The translations under genes and the position numbers were made by a program. Below are positions 45,011 through 54,364 of a stretch of 64,000 nucleotides of DNA, piece by piece. Numbering within the stretch: the stretch's first letter is position 1; each line of letters begins with the position of its first letter. Source of the DNA: Acidobacteriota bacterium (lineage in GTDB: Bacteria > Acidobacteriota > Terriglobia > UBA7540). The notes under the pieces were generated by a model. The model searched no databases and had not been told where the DNA came from. It saw only the letters and a list, made by a program, of their open reading frames with translations. The DNA lies in the NCBI GenBank assembly GCA_021817045.1, contig JAKAWG010000019.1, positions 1 to 64,000 on the forward strand, in the 5' to 3' direction.

Positions 45011-47248
45011 GTGCGGCTTGCAACGATCCGGCTTCGCGGTATTAGCGAAGCCTTCCCCAACGAAATATCTGTCGACTTCGACGCCCTCGGTCCCAGCCTA
45101 ATTGCCATCGTAGGGGAAAATGGCGCCGGCAAATCCACCTTGATCGGCTCAATATTTGCCGCGCTGTTTCGTCAACTGCCCGGCCAAAAGCGTTCGCTGT
45201 ATGACTTCGCTACGCATCCCGAACCCGAAATCGACCTAACATTTAGTGTCAACGGGAGTCGCCTCCGGTCCTTGCTAAAGCTCGATCCTAAAGCCCGCCA
45301 GATGGAGAGTTATATGTTTAACGCGAACGGAGCCCCGTTGACCAACGGCAAGAAGGAACCATTTGAGGAGCTGATCTGGAAATACGTCGGCACCCCGGAA
45401 TTCTTCCTTTCCTCGATTTTTTCCAGTCAGAAGCGGACAGGCAATTTCCTGTCACTCGATCGGAGTGAGCGCAAGGAGCTGTTCATTCGTGAGCTGCTGG
45501 ATCTCGACCGCTTGCGACTGATTGCGACCGCAGCCAAAGAGAGAGCAGAAGAAGCTGCGAAGAGTGTGACGGGACTGGATGGCCAGTGCAAGAGCCTTCG
45601 GGAGATCGTGGATGCGCCGGTGGAAGATCTCGCCGCTGTTGAAGCCCAGCTTGACGACCTGTCATCCATGCTTGAACGTCTCGAAGGCGAAAGGCAAATG
45701 GCCCAGCAGCACCTTCTCGAACTTCAGGCAACAGAGGGAACTCGGAAACCTCTGATGGCTGAAGCAGAGAACTTGAGACTGCGGCTGGCCAGGGCTGATG
45801 CGGAGATCGCGGAAGCCAGACGCCAAATCGCAAAGGATGAAAAGCTGTTGGCGGGAAAGAAGCATCTCGCCGATTTGCCGGAACGAGCGAACGAGCTCAC
45901 CGCTCGCATTCAAGACCTTCATCGCCAAATTCGCGAAATTCAAGTCCAGGAAGCCGCGAATCGCGAAACTGAGCAAACTGTCCAAGAGCTAACCGCGGAG
46001 CTGAAGGCCAACATCGCCGAGCTCGATCGTCTGCGAGTTGAGCGGGAGGAGCTTGCCAGTGTTCCGTGCCGGGGGGAGGGCCCATACGCTGGCTGCCCGA
46101 AAATCCGGCGGGCGGTCGAAGCAGGTCAGAGAATTCCCAACCTGCAAGGCAGTGTCGACACGCTTTCACTCGAAGTTGAAGTTCATCGGAGTTCGCTGGT
46201 CCAGATTCCGAGGCCGTCCTCGCAAGTGAGCCGGCTACTGGAGGGTTGCGAACACGAGCGAACGAAAGTCGATTTGGAACGACGGCGCCACGAGGAATTG
46301 CAGGCCGTTGAAGCACGACGTGATGAGCGGCTCAAGGCACTGCAACGCCTGTCCCACGACCGACTTGATTTGGCAGAGGAATTGGCCAAAAAGGAATCCG
46401 CACTGACCGGCTTCGGCGATCTTGATGCCAAATTGAACCCAGCGCGCAGGGGGACCGCCAATATAGACCGGGCGATCATTTCGGCCCACGGGGAGCGCGA
46501 CAACGTCATTGCACGACAAGCGCAAATCAAGCAGCGCCTGGAGCAGCAGGAGATTGCCCGCGTTCGCCTGGCCCAAGTCGAAACCGAACTCAGCAAGCAG
46601 AACACTGAACTCGAGGATTACAGTTACCTTGCGAAAGTCTTCGGTCCCGATGAAATCCAACTCTGCGAAATCCAGGCAGCTGGACCCGAAGCGTCTTCGC
46701 TTGTGAACGCCTTGCTCGAAGGCTGCTTTGACAACAAATTCGAAATCCGCTTCCGAACGCAGCGCCCAAAAGCCGACGGGCACGGCATGGTGGATGACTT
46801 TGATATCGAGGTCCGAAACAAGAATCTGGACCGAACCTGCCTCGTGGATGAGCTTTCGGAGGGTCAATTCGTGTTAGTCAACGAAGCCGTGAACTTGGGC
46901 ATCGCCATCTACAACATGCGTCAGGGCGAGGGCATCCGATATGAAACCATATTCCGGGACGAAACCGTGGGCGCTCTAGATTCGGCCAATGCCAAGGAGT
47001 ACGTTGGGATGCTCCGCCGGGCGATGGACCTCGGTGGATTCCATCAGGTAGTTTTTATTTGCTATACGCCGCTCGTCTGGGAATTAGCGGATAGCATCCT
47101 TTCAGTTGGCGGGGGGCCAGGTAGTGGCCGGCGACCGGCATGCAGCGCTCGCGTGAGAATAACACGGCAAACGTTTGCCACGCCTGAAAGTAACGTTGGC
47201 TACACGGCGAAACGTATGGCCATTCAGGACTTGGAGACTACGTGCTAA
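45011..47248 (+). CDS. Rad50/SbcC-like ATPase
   Basis: A GTG start with AGGAGG 8 bases upstream gives 745 residues. It has the N-terminal half with Walker A GENGAGKST near residue 36 and the Q-loop region FSSQKRTGNFLSL. Long coiled coils follow (residues about 190-330 and 380-560), with a hook-like turn VPCRGEGPYAGCP between them, where two Cys are eight residues apart rather than CxxC. The C-terminal half has the signature DELSEGQ (usually LSGGQ) and a Walker B/D-loop ETIFRDETVGALDSANAKEY. It would form a DNA-end processing complex with an Mre11-like nuclease; the broken candidate is at 27606. The last about 60 residues look divergent. It appears intact. Confidence 0.85.
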   Translation: MRLATIRLRGISEAFPNEISVDFDALGPSLIAIVGENGAGKSTLIGSIFAALFRQLPGQKRSLYDFATHPEPEIDLTFSVNGSRLRSLLKLDPKARQMESYMFNANGAPLTNGKKEPFEELIWKYVGTPEFFLSSIFSSQKRTGNFLSLDRSERKELFIRELLDLDRLRLIATAAKERAEEAAKSVTGLDGQCKSLREIVDAPVEDLAAVEAQLDDLSSMLERLEGERQMAQQHLLELQATEGTRKPLMAEAENLRLRLARADAEIAEARRQIAKDEKLLAGKKHLADLPERANELTARIQDLHRQIREIQVQEAANRETEQTVQELTAELKANIAELDRLRVEREELASVPCRGEGPYAGCPKIRRAVEAGQRIPNLQGSVDTLSLEVEVHRSSLVQIPRPSSQVSRLLEGCEHERTKVDLERRRHEELQAVEARRDERLKALQRLSHDRLDLAEELAKKESALTGFGDLDAKLNPARRGTANIDRAIISAHGERDNVIARQAQIKQRLEQQEIARVRLAQVETELSKQNTELEDYSYLAKVFGPDEIQLCEIQAAGPEASSLVNALLEGCFDNKFEIRFRTQRPKADGHGMVDDFDIEVRNKNLDRTCLVDELSEGQFVLVNEAVNLGIAIYNMRQGEGIRYETIFRDETVGALDSANAKEYVGMLRRAMDLGGFHQVVFICYTPLVWELADSILSVGGGPGSGRRPACSARVRITRQTFATPESNVGYTAKRMAIQDLETTC

Positions 47249-47817
47249 CGGCCTATGTCACGCTTGGCGGCCAAGGTCGGGCGACAAGTCTCCGTCATTA
47301 TTGCGGGTTGATTTTTCGGAGGCGGTAAAACCCGGAGGCCGGAGGGTCGCGCGCCAGCGTGAAAGCAGAAGCCCCCAGTGCCGCAGGCGCGCAGGCAGCT
47401 TTCCCAGTTCGCCGTGCCCGCAAGAAGAAGGGACGCTAGAAAAGGGGCGAGCCCGAGGAAATCGGGGCAGACAGGGGACAACGGGAGAGATGGTGAGAAG
47501 GAAGCACGACTCTGTGAGTCAAACGGTGGAGCGGTACTAAGGAGCGAGCAAATGCTGTGAAGCGATCGGGGGAGGTTGGGAAACCTTCACGAAGACTAAA
47601 AGGGCTTCAATCGAAGAGACTCCACACGCGGCTTGCGGAGGTGGAACAATCCGGTAGAGGCGTACTTCCATATTCGAATTTCCCATGGCGCTCCGGCTCC
47701 AAGGATTGCCATAAGTGGCACTGGCGCACGCGCGGGCGCGTGTGCCGCAATTCTCTTGAGGGTATTTCTGTCCATCTTGCTGAGGTAGGCCACTGAATCA
47801 GGGTGGGAGTGCCAGCG
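47249..47817. other. Non-coding stretch with hairpins, left of IS
   Basis: No gene is supported. Several short hairpins are visible, such as GACTC-TGT-GAGTC (near 47509) and AGGTT-GGGA-AACCT (near 47574). The composition, with repeated purine-rich segments ending in GAAGCGATCGGGGGAGG, is reminiscent of a group II intron or other ribozyme remnant, but no reverse transcriptase or domain V is identified. Confidence 0.25.
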
Positions 47818-49150
47818 TAAGCGCTAAGATAACGGCAGGCGTTGGAGTTGGGGAGCCCTTTTCCGGGTGCGCTCGGCCAGCGCCATCGCGATTTCATTCC
47901 AGTGCGTGATGACCTGCCGCAAAGCCAATCTGGGAGCGATGCTTTGCTGGAGCTGATGCAGAGAGAACTGAAATTCACGCCAGGGACTCCGCGGCCGTAG
48001 TTTGCCAGAGATCGTAGCCCCAGGGGGAAAGAGCGGAGCCCAGGCGCACCAGCTTTTGCGTGAGCAACGCCACCAAGATTTTTCCGTAGAGCCAGGCCCG
48101 AGAACTTCGATCGTCGTACTTGGGCAAGTGGCCCAGTGCCAGGATGGACTTGAGCTGCTTAAACACCAGTTCAATTTGCCATCGAAACCTGTAGTGCTCC
48201 AGCACTTCGAGCAGGTTCATCTCGGATTCCGGCACGGTGGTGAAGACGATCACGTAACAGGCGTACTCTCGCGTTTCCGGTTTGCTCGGGCGCTGCCTTT
48301 TCTGGTCGTGGCGGGTAATCCGCCGCTGCGCCAAGGCCATCGCCTGCTCGCTCTTGCGCACGGCACAGAGCCGTCCCGAAATGCGTTGATGCTGTTCATG
48401 CACCTCCACGGGCCATTCCCGCATCGCCCCGGCAGTCTGTATCTTCCGAAGCTGCGGCAACAGGCGGAAGCGCCGGCCCGTGGGTCCGAACAACGGCAGG
48501 GTCGCCGTATTCAGCCGGACAATCACGTCCGCTCCTTGACGGGCCAGCGACGCCACGCCGGCGGGATTCGAGTAGCCGCGATCCGCTAAGATGAGATCCT
48601 CCCTCGTAGTCTGGAAACGCCTCAAGTGCTCGCCGCTCCCCCTGCCCTCGGTGGCCGTCAGGGCGAAAAAATCGCAACTCAACTCGGGCAGGCGGAGGCT
48701 GTAGTGAAGCCGCCACTGGGACCCAGTCTTGCCCGGCTCTTTGATCACCGTGGCGTCCACGGCCCGCACCCGCCGCCTTGGTTCTGGCCCCCGCCATTGC
48801 ACTCCGCTCTCCGTCAGCAATTCTTGGCATAGATGCTGCAGCCAGCCCTCCGCTTGCCGCAAGCGGTTTAACAGCGTCACATCCGACACTTCAGCAACAC
48901 CAAGCGCCTTCGCTCGTAACACCGTCTCGCGCAGCGAGTACCCACAGCCAACATGCAGCAACAGAGCGCGTAGCACCTCGTTCACGGAAGCGAACCCGCG
49001 AAGACGCGCCACCGCACCCTTCTGCCGCGCCGCAGTCTCCCAGTCGGGCGGAAACAAGCTGAGCAGGATGTCCCAGTCTTCCCCAAGAGCATTCATGCCT
49101 CTCAGAGTACGAAAAGTAGAGGCTCAGGTCAACTGTTATCTTAGCGCTTA
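47818..49150. mobile_element. IS4-family insertion sequence
   Basis: The ends are inverted repeats: TAAGCGCTAAGATAAC (47818-47833) and its exact complement at 49135-49150. The 1333-bp length and single transposase gene fit IS4. No convincing target duplication is seen around it. Confidence 0.85.
47824..49096 (-). CDS. IS4-family transposase, frameshifted near the C terminus
   Basis: The main frame (47975-49096) gives 373 residues. It has the DDE catalytic residues in VRAVDATVI, LILADRGYS and the YRFRWQIELVFKQLKS signature (Y-R-E-K). The frame then ends in WQTTAAESLA. In another frame the expected tail continues from about 47990, RPRSPWREFQFSLHQLQQ and ALRQVITHWNEIAMALAE, to a stop at 47824 within the left inverted repeat. 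A single-base shift near 47985 splits the gene. The lost tail is outside the catalytic core, so activity is uncertain. Confidence 0.82.
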
Positions 49151-49419
49151 TGGGTGCGACTCCACACCTGGGCCACAACTACACGGGAAGAGGAGGTAAT
49201 TCCGGCCATAAGCAGTCAGCTAAATGTACTTTGAGTCAACACCGGGTACAATTTTGACTTGCCTGTCACGCACGAGCCCGCGAGCTAAAAATCGGACGCA
49301 ACTAATTGTTGCCAGAACTTGGCAACAATTTGGCAACGTTAAGCGCCGAAAAGCATGCAAAACCGTGAGGCAGGGCGCGGGAAAGTACAAAGCAAACCAA
49401 CAGGATAGAAATTCAGATC
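49151..49419. other. Right-end island remnant
   Basis: No intact gene. On the minus strand, about 49300-49345, a short stretch translates as LNVAKLLPSSGNN. It resembles the NVAKL tail of the attL integrase, with the same TTGGCAAC-type repeats at 21138-21156. It may be the tail of a second, lost integrase. Confidence 0.35.
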
Positions 49420-49469
49420 CAGACTCTGGATCTGCGTATCGGGGTTCGAATCCCTGCCTCCCAGCCAAT
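49420..49469. repeat. attR: 50-bp copy of the tRNA-Gln end
   Basis: Identical to 21044-21093, but lacking the 5' half of the tRNA, so it is not a functional tRNA. It ends the island; chromosomal sequence resumes at 49470. Confidence 0.92.
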
Positions 49470-49649
49470 CATCCTGAAGAGTACCCGGCCCGCAATACAT
49501 AAATGGCGCGTTGTTAACGGTCGGGCGAATTGTGCACCACGCTGCACCCGTGTGAACTCTACAACCGATTTTTTCCGTCCGCGATTTTTACGAAATATTT
49601 ATATCTTCCTTATGCCTTGTTTACCCCCAAAGGCGTACCCTCAGCATGT

Positions 49650-50135
49650 ATGGCCCGAGTGATCACTCGAATTAACGGTAGGCCCCTGAGGTTTGAACTG
49701 CAGCCAACGACGCCTGACCTCAGCGAGCCAGAGAATTCCGCTAAATTAGAAGTGAATGTGATCTTGACGACATTTGAGAACGCGGCAGCCGCCTTAAGAG
49801 CCGCGGGGAACCTGGCCCGGCGGCTCAGCGCTCGGATCCGCATCCTCGCGCCTTACGTTGTTCCAATGCAACTGTCCGTCGAGCGCCCGCCGGTTTCCAC
49901 CGCGTTTCTCGAAAACCGCCTTGTGGGATTAGCTCGGACGTGCGAGGAAGCTTTCGAAGTGCGTGCCGACCTGATGCTCTGCCGCGACGCGCGACGCTGC
50001 ATCCTGCAGGCGCTCGGCCCGAACTCCGTGGTGGTACTGGGGAGTAAGAAGCGCTGGCGGGCGAACCGCGAGCGCAGGCTGGCGAAAGCGCTAACTTCAG
50101 AGGGCCATCACGTAATACTTGTCGAATCGAGGTAG
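49650..50135 (+). CDS. USP-like hypothetical protein before kdp
   Basis: Starting at MARVITRINGRPLRFEL the product is 161 residues; an upstream frame to 49530 looks non-coding. The segment LEVNVILTTFENAAAALRAA, RRLSARIRILAPYVVPMQLS and SVVVLGSKKRWRANRERRLA fits a universal-stress-protein/Rossmann-like alpha-beta fold similar to the C-terminal part of the second KdpD-like protein in this locus. It is directly upstream of the kdp genes, 3 bases before a tiny membrane ORF. A potassium- or stress-linked sensing role is inferred. Confidence 0.65.
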   Translation: MARVITRINGRPLRFELQPTTPDLSEPENSAKLEVNVILTTFENAAAALRAAGNLARRLSARIRILAPYVVPMQLSVERPPVSTAFLENRLVGLARTCEEAFEVRADLMLCRDARRCILQALGPNSVVVLGSKKRWRANRERRLAKALTSEGHHVILVESR

Positions 50136-50138
50136 AGG

Positions 50139-50225
50139 TTGATCCTTGACTTGTTCTACGTCGGTATCGCAATAGCGACGTTTGTTTTCTTGTGGGTTTT
50201 TACCCGGGCATGTGACCGGCTGTAG
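50139..50225 (+). CDS. 28-residue single-helix membrane protein
   Basis: A TTG start after GAGG gives a 28-residue peptide with one hydrophobic helix (LFYVGIAIATFVFLWVFTRA) and a CDRL tail. It is positioned like an extra small subunit before KdpF. I know similar unnamed tiny ORFs before kdp in related phyla only by impression. It may bind the Kdp complex in the membrane. The short length makes chance possible, but start context, spacing and composition support it. Confidence 0.5.
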   Translation: MILDLFYVGIAIATFVFLWVFTRACDRL

Positions 50226-50239
50226 GCGGGAGGTGCGGC

Positions 50240-50323
50240 TTGGACTTCATATTTTCAGGAGTAGTTGCGTTTTTCTTGTTCATCTACCTGGTTTTCGCCC
50301 TGGTGCGCCCCGAGCGATTCTGA
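50240..50323 (+). CDS. kdpF: KdpF small subunit
   Basis: A TTG start with GGGAGG 6 bases upstream gives 27 residues, about the normal KdpF size of 25-30. LDFIFSGVVAFFLFIYLVFA followed by LVRPERF matches the family, which ends in a conserved basic-Pro-Glu-(Arg/Lys)-Phe. KdpF stabilises the KdpABC potassium pump in the membrane. It is 9 bases before kdpA, whose Shine-Dalgarno overlaps its stop. Confidence 0.85.
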   Translation: MDFIFSGVVAFFLFIYLVFALVRPERF

Positions 50324-50332
50324 GGAGGAGCA

Positions 50333-52147
50333 ATGACTGCCGCTGGAATTTTGTACATCCTCGTGTACTTTGTCGTTCTATTTGCGATTACCAAGCCTTT
50401 GGGTCTCTTCATGGCGCACGTCTTCGAGGGCGAGCGCACGTTCCTGCATCCCCTGTTACGGCCGTTGGAGCGACTGATATACCGGCTAGCCGGGATACAC
50501 GAAGGTGCCGAGCAACGATGGACTCAGTACACAGCTTCCGTTCTCGCGTTCAGTCTGGTCAGCTTCCTGTTCGTTTACGTCATTCAGCGCCTGCAGGGCT
50601 TCCTGCCGCTCAATCCTATGGGTTTCAGCACCCACCACGCTCCCGCCAACGCCACGCCCATGACGCCCGACCTCGCCTTCAATACCGCAATAAGCTTCAT
50701 GACGAATACCAACTGGCAGGCCTACGGTGGTGAGACCACGCTTAGTTATTTCGTTCAAATGACGGCTTTGACGGTTCAGAATTTCGTCTCTGCTGCCGCG
50801 GGGATTGCGGTGGCGATTGCGCTCATCCGGGGTTTTGCGCGCAAGCAGGCGAAAAGCATCGGAAACTTTTGGGTGGACCTCACACGCGCGACCCTCTACG
50901 TGCTCCTGCCTCTTTGCTTTGTCTTCGCGCTCTTTCTCTGCGCGCGCGGCGTTCCGCAGACGCTGAAGGCGTACGTCCAGGCACACACTCTGCAGGGGCC
51001 GACGCAAACGATTGCGGTGGGGCCGGTCGCGTCGCAAGAGGCGATCAAGATGCTGGGCACGAACGGCGGCGGATTTTTCAACACCAACTCTGCACATCCC
51101 TTCGAGAACCCAACACCTGATACCAATTTCTTTGAAATGCTGGCCATCCTGGCGATTTCGTCTGGACTCACATACACCTTCGGGAACATGGTGGGTGACA
51201 CGCGGCAAGGGTGGGCGCTGTTCGCCGCCATGCTGATCATGGCCGTTGCGGGCGCTTTTATCTGCTATCGGGCCGAGGCAGGCGGAAATCCCATACTTGC
51301 CAAGCTGGGCGTCGAAACCACCGCGACCCGAAACCAGCCAGGAGGCAACATGGAAGGCAAGGAGGTGCGCTTTGGTATCGCCAGCTCGGCCTTGTGGGCG
51401 ACTGCCACAACCGACGCAAGCAATGGAAGCGTGAACTCCATGCACGATAGCTACACCCCCATCGGCGGCCTTGTGCCGATGTTCAATCTTCAAACCGATG
51501 AAGTGATCTTCGGCGGCGTCGGGTCAGGACTCTACGGCATGTTGCTCTACGCCATCGTCGGCGTGTTCATCGCCGGGCTGATGGTGGGAAGAACTCCAGA
51601 GTATTTGGGGAAGAAGATTCAGCAGAAAGAGGTGAAGATGGCGATGGTGGCTGTCATCGCCACAGCCTTTTCCATACTGGCCTTTACGGGGATCAGTTCT
51701 GTCGCGCGGTTTAAGAAGAATGGCTACTGGAACCCGCCCGGCGCTGCAACCGCTAATCTTGCAAATTCCGGTCCGCACGGTTTCAGCGAGATACTCTATA
51801 CCTATACGAGCCAGACAGAGGACAACGGCAGCGCCTTTGCCGGGATCGACGTGAACACACCTTGGTACAACCTTACCGGCAGCCTGGCCATGCTGCTAGG
51901 GCGCTTTCTTTTCATCATCCCGTCGCTGGCAATCGCCGGAGCGCTCGCTGAAAAGAAGAAAGTGCCGGTCACGAGTGGAACGCTGCCAACGCACGGAGCG
52001 CTCTTTGTAGGCTTGTTGATTGCGACCGTGATTGTGGTTGGCGCGCTCACGTTCTTTCCAGCGCTGGCGCTCGGTCCGATCGTGGAGTACTACTTGATGC
52101 ACAGCGGGAAACTCTTCGCGAGCCTGATGCGTTCTGCTGCGGCATAG
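50333..52147 (+). CDS. kdpA: Potassium-transporting ATPase A subunit
   Basis: The product is 604 residues with GAGGAGGA before the ATG. It is a multi-spanning channel-like protein of the SKT family. The four selectivity-filter regions are visible in [45 protein letters not shown] and [14 protein letters not shown]. It binds and passes potassium in the KdpFABC complex of the inner membrane. Second gene of the kdpFABC run. Confidence 0.97.
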   Translation: MTAAGILYILVYFVVLFAITKPLGLFMAHVFEGERTFLHPLLRPLERLIYRLAGIHEGAEQRWTQYTASVLAFSLVSFLFVYVIQRLQGFLPLNPMGFSTHHAPANATPMTPDLAFNTAISFMTNTNWQAYGGETTLSYFVQMTALTVQNFVSAAAGIAVAIALIRGFARKQAKSIGNFWVDLTRATLYVLLPLCFVFALFLCARGVPQTLKAYVQAHTLQGPTQTIAVGPVASQEAIKMLGTNGGGFFNTNSAHPFENPTPDTNFFEMLAILAISSGLTYTFGNMVGDTRQGWALFAAMLIMAVAGAFICYRAEAGGNPILAKLGVETTATRNQPGGNMEGKEVRFGIASSALWATATTDASNGSVNSMHDSYTPIGGLVPMFNLQTDEVIFGGVGSGLYGMLLYAIVGVFIAGLMVGRTPEYLGKKIQQKEVKMAMVAVIATAFSILAFTGISSVARFKKNGYWNPPGAATANLANSGPHGFSEILYTYTSQTEDNGSAFAGIDVNTPWYNLTGSLAMLLGRFLFIIPSLAIAGALAEKKKVPVTSGTLPTHGALFVGLLIATVIVVGALTFFPALALGPIVEYYLMHSGKLFASLMRSAAA

Positions 52148-52183
52148 GCAGGGGTTTGAGCCTTATGACAGGGGTATTGATTT

Positions 52184-54298
52184 ATGACGACGACCGCTAA
52201 TCCTTCTCAGGTGCTTGACGATTCGACGACGCTGATTCCGAAGAAGCTGGTGCGTGCGCGCTCGCTGTTCGATCCGGAAATCGTTGGGCGTGCCCTGAAG
52301 GCATCGTTCGGGAAACTGAACCCCGTTACGCTTCTCAAAAACCCGGTCATTTTTGTGGTTGAGGTGGGAGCGGCGCTGACGTCGCTCTTTCTGCTCCGGG
52401 ACGCTTTTGCGGGTGGCCGCGCTTTGGGATTCCAACTTCAGGTCGCCTTGTGGCTCTGGTTCACGGTTCTTTTCGCAAACTTCGCCGAGGCAATGGCTGA
52501 AGCACGAGGCAAAGCGCAGGCGGACACGCTGCGAAAGACGAAGACGGATTCAATTGCTAAGAGGATTGGCTCAGGCGCGCGCATCGAGACCGTGGCGGCT
52601 TCGCAGTTGCGAGTCGGCGACCTCGTGATCTGCGAAACTGGTGACACCATCCCTGGCGACGGTGAGATTATCCAGGGAATCGCGACCGTGGATGAGTCCG
52701 TGATTACGGGCGAAAGCGCGCCGGTCATTCGCGAAGCCGGTGGCGATCGAAGCGCGGTGACGGGTGGAACTAAGGTCCTCTCCGACCGAATCAAGATCAA
52801 AATTACGTCCAATCCCGGCGAAACCTTTCTTGATCGCATGATCGCGCTGGTTGAAGGAGCCGAGCGGCAGAAGACGCCCAACGAGATTGCCTTGAACATC
52901 TTGATTGCGGGGCTGACGATTATCTTTCTCTTGGCCGTGGTCACGTTGGTGCCTTTTGCAGACTATAGCGTGAAATCCGCCGGCGCCGGATCAATCCCAA
53001 GCGTTGCAGTTCTCGTTTCACTGCTGGTCTGCCTGATCCCGACGACGATCGGCGGATTGCTTTCAGCCATTGGCATCGCCGGAATGGATCGCGTGATGCA
53101 GCACAACGTGCTCGCCATGAGCGGAAAAGCGGTCGAAGCCTCGGGCGATGTCGACACGCTCCTTCTCGACAAGACCGGAACCATCACGCTTGGCAACCGG
53201 CAGGCCACCGAGTTCATTCCCGCCACGGGAGTCACCGAAGAAGAGCTGGCAGATGCGGCACAGCTTTCGAGCCTCGCGGACGAGACGCCCGAGGGTCGGT
53301 CGATTGTGATCCTTGCCAAACAGAAGTACAATCTGCGCGGCCGCGACGTATCTCAGCAGGAAGCCCGGTTCATCCCGTTTTCGGCCTACACGCGAATGAG
53401 CGGCGTCGATCTGGACGGAAGGATGCTCCGCAAAGGGGCCACTGACGCGATTGTCAAGTTCGTACAGGAGCAAGGCGGGAAGGTCTCACAGGATCTGACA
53501 GAAGCCTCGGAGCGGATCGCTCGCGTGGGCGGGACGCCTCTCGCCGTCGCGGACGGATCGAAAGTGCTCGGGATCGTTCACCTCAAGGACATCGTAAAGG
53601 GAGGCATGAAGGAACGGCTTGCGCAGCTTCGTGCGATGGGTATCCGCTCTGTAATGATCACGGGCGATAACCCGCTCACCGCGGCCGCCATCGCCCAGGA
53701 GGCTGGCGTCGATGACTTCCTGGCCCAGGCAACGCCAAAGGACAAAATGGATTACATCAAGAGAGAGCAGGCGCAGGCGCGCCTCGTCGCGATGACGGGA
53801 GACGGGACGAACGACGCTCCCGCGCTTGCCCAAGCCGATGTGGGAGTGGCCATGAATACCGGCACAATGGCGGCCAAAGAAGCCGGCAATATGGTAGATC
53901 TCGACAGCAATCCCACCAAGCTCTTGGAGATCGTCGCCATCGGAAAACAGCTCCTTATCACGCGGGGAGCCTTGACGACATTTTCCATCACCAACGATGT
54001 GTCCAAGTATTTCGCCATCATTCCGGCGATGTTCGTCACGACGTACCCTGCACTCAACCAACTGAACATCATGCACCTTCACAGCCCGCAAAGCGCCGTT
54101 CTGGCAGCCGTCATATTCAACGCCTTGATTATCGTCGCTCTCGTACCGCTTGCTCTGCGAGGTGTGACGTACAGGCCGCAGAGCGCCGCCGCGATGCTAC
54201 GCCGTAACCTCTGGATTTACGGGCTGGGTGGTTTCATCGCGCCCTTTCCCTGCATTTGGATGATCGACCGGTTGCTGGGATTTTTGCATCTGGCTTGA
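52184..54298 (+). CDS. kdpB: Potassium-transporting ATPase B subunit
   Basis: The product is 704 residues, a P-type ATPase. It has the TGES motif in [13 protein letters not shown], the phosphorylation site [11 protein letters not shown], and the hinge [18 protein letters not shown]. It has the KdpB-type serine-containing regulatory TGES. It hydrolyses ATP to drive potassium uptake through KdpA. No clear Shine-Dalgarno precedes the ATG. The gap to kdpC holds a strong hairpin pair. Confidence 0.97.
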   Translation: MTTTANPSQVLDDSTTLIPKKLVRARSLFDPEIVGRALKASFGKLNPVTLLKNPVIFVVEVGAALTSLFLLRDAFAGGRALGFQLQVALWLWFTVLFANFAEAMAEARGKAQADTLRKTKTDSIAKRIGSGARIETVAASQLRVGDLVICETGDTIPGDGEIIQGIATVDESVITGESAPVIREAGGDRSAVTGGTKVLSDRIKIKITSNPGETFLDRMIALVEGAERQKTPNEIALNILIAGLTIIFLLAVVTLVPFADYSVKSAGAGSIPSVAVLVSLLVCLIPTTIGGLLSAIGIAGMDRVMQHNVLAMSGKAVEASGDVDTLLLDKTGTITLGNRQATEFIPATGVTEEELADAAQLSSLADETPEGRSIVILAKQKYNLRGRDVSQQEARFIPFSAYTRMSGVDLDGRMLRKGATDAIVKFVQEQGGKVSQDLTEASERIARVGGTPLAVADGSKVLGIVHLKDIVKGGMKERLAQLRAMGIRSVMITGDNPLTAAAIAQEAGVDDFLAQATPKDKMDYIKREQAQARLVAMTGDGTNDAPALAQADVGVAMNTGTMAAKEAGNMVDLDSNPTKLLEIVAIGKQLLITRGALTTFSITNDVSKYFAIIPAMFVTTYPALNQLNIMHLHSPQSAVLAAVIFNALIIVALVPLALRGVTYRPQSAAAMLRRNLWIYGLGGFIAPFPCIWMIDRLLGFLHLA

Positions 54299-54305
54299 TT
54301 GCAGA

Positions 54306-54351
54306 GCCGGGCTTTAGCCCGGCACGTGCCGGCCTGAAGACCGGCGCTACG
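54306..54351. repeat. Hairpin pair between kdpB and kdpC
   Basis: GCCGGGCTTTAGCCCGGC is a perfect 7-bp stem with TTTA loop (54306-54323). A second stem with GCCGG and CCGGC arms follows, then GCGCTACGAAG. This is a dispersed palindrome type of the same style as the other intergenic repeats. It may affect the ratio of KdpB and KdpC. Confidence 0.55.
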
Positions 54352-54364
54352 AAGGAGTTTGGAC

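Larger units (their letters stand above)
21044..49469. mobile_element. Genomic island integrated at tRNA-Gln
   Basis: The exact 50-bp repeats at both ends bound 28.4 kb. A tyrosine-recombinase remnant lies immediately inside attL, as is typical. Contents are a toxin-antitoxin pair, a methyltransferase, a broken helicase, a broken Mre11-like nuclease, a Rad50-like ATPase, an IS4 element and a large inner block of redox genes. Removing it would rejoin tRNA-Gln to the kdp side of the chromosome. Several element genes are broken, and no intact integrase is present, so it is probably no longer self-mobile. Confidence 0.88.

Noticed and set aside
49220-49468. Minus-strand 82-residue frame beginning MAGRQGFEPRYADPES
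   Set aside because: The first part is the antisense of the tRNA-Gln 3' end in attR, a well-known source of false proteins. The rest has no family features.
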